Source of the DNA: an uncultured Clostridia bacterium
GTDB lineage: Bacteria; Bacillota; Clostridia; Christensenellales; Borkfalkiaceae
NCBI GenBank assembly: GCA_947627765.1
Contig: CANQXA010000016.1
Coordinates: 1 to 33,891, forward strand
Direction: 5' to 3'
Length of the DNA: 33,891 bases
This document shows positions 31,993 to 33,891 of this stretch, one piece after another (position 1 is the stretch's first letter; the number at the start of each line of letters is the position of its first letter). The notes beneath the pieces are model-generated. The model was not told the DNA's origin. It did not search any database and saw nothing but the letters and a program-made list of their open reading frames with translations. The position numbers and the translations under genes were made by a program.

Positions 31993-33891
<1,899 letters not shown>

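Overview
The window reads as a chromosomal segment of a strictly anaerobic, fermentative Gram-positive bacterium, most likely an uncultured member of class Clostridia (Bacillota); a Christensenellales-type gut organism is my guess, not a demonstration. The evidence is a GC-rich but clearly Gram-positive layout: near-consensus sigma-A promoters with 17-base spacers, strong AGGAGG-type ribosome sites, lipoprotein signals, an OmpR/HK pair, an ECF transporter, pyruvate:ferredoxin oxidoreductase and a TM1266-type 'iron-only hydrogenase system' regulator. I see no rRNA, tRNA, CRISPR array, transposase or phage gene. Nearly all genes are on the minus strand; only the radical SAM/DUF4130 pair, an aldo/keto reductase and the truncated PFOR gene are on the plus strand.

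Layout. (1) 1-7281: one gigantic minus-strand gene whose C-terminus lies outside the window. It has an N-terminal membrane anchor, a unique domain and about ten and a half repeats of roughly 190 residues, two stretches of which are about 97% identical in DNA. (2) 7569-10333: an operon of a TM1266-type regulator and a NitT/TauT-like ABC importer (lipoprotein, permease, ATPase). It follows a roughly 300-base leader region with two promoters, a terminator and a hairpin that hides the ribosome site and can refold. (3) 10646-14214: response regulator, histidine kinase and a signal-peptide/TM-anchored protein as one operon, with a direct-repeat candidate operator. (4) 14424-16396: radical SAM protein plus DUF4130 partner (putative DNA modification/repair pair), converging on a ferritin-like gene with altered ligand positions; an aldo/keto reductase follows.

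(5) 18062-25367: peptidyl-tRNA hydrolase, Mfd, a SurA/PrsA-like lipoprotein, UppP and a 50-residue Cys protein in one minus-strand series, preceded by prs (25429-26376). (6) 26464-31881: ecfA1-ecfA2-ecfT-truA, a membrane protein with a Pro/Gly/Gln-rich tail and malic enzyme, tightly packed as one probable operon with no substrate-specificity (S) subunit in view. (7) 31993-33360: a paralogue of the anchored protein of region 3. (8) 33570-end: the start of PFOR under its own promoter.

How the pieces may work together: PFOR, malic enzyme and the hydrogenase-linked regulator point to pyruvate fermentation with ferredoxin as electron carrier. The most promising unexplained items are the regulator/ABC-importer operon with its switch-like leader, the giant repeat protein, and the pair of paralogous anchored surface proteins, one of which is wired to a two-component system.
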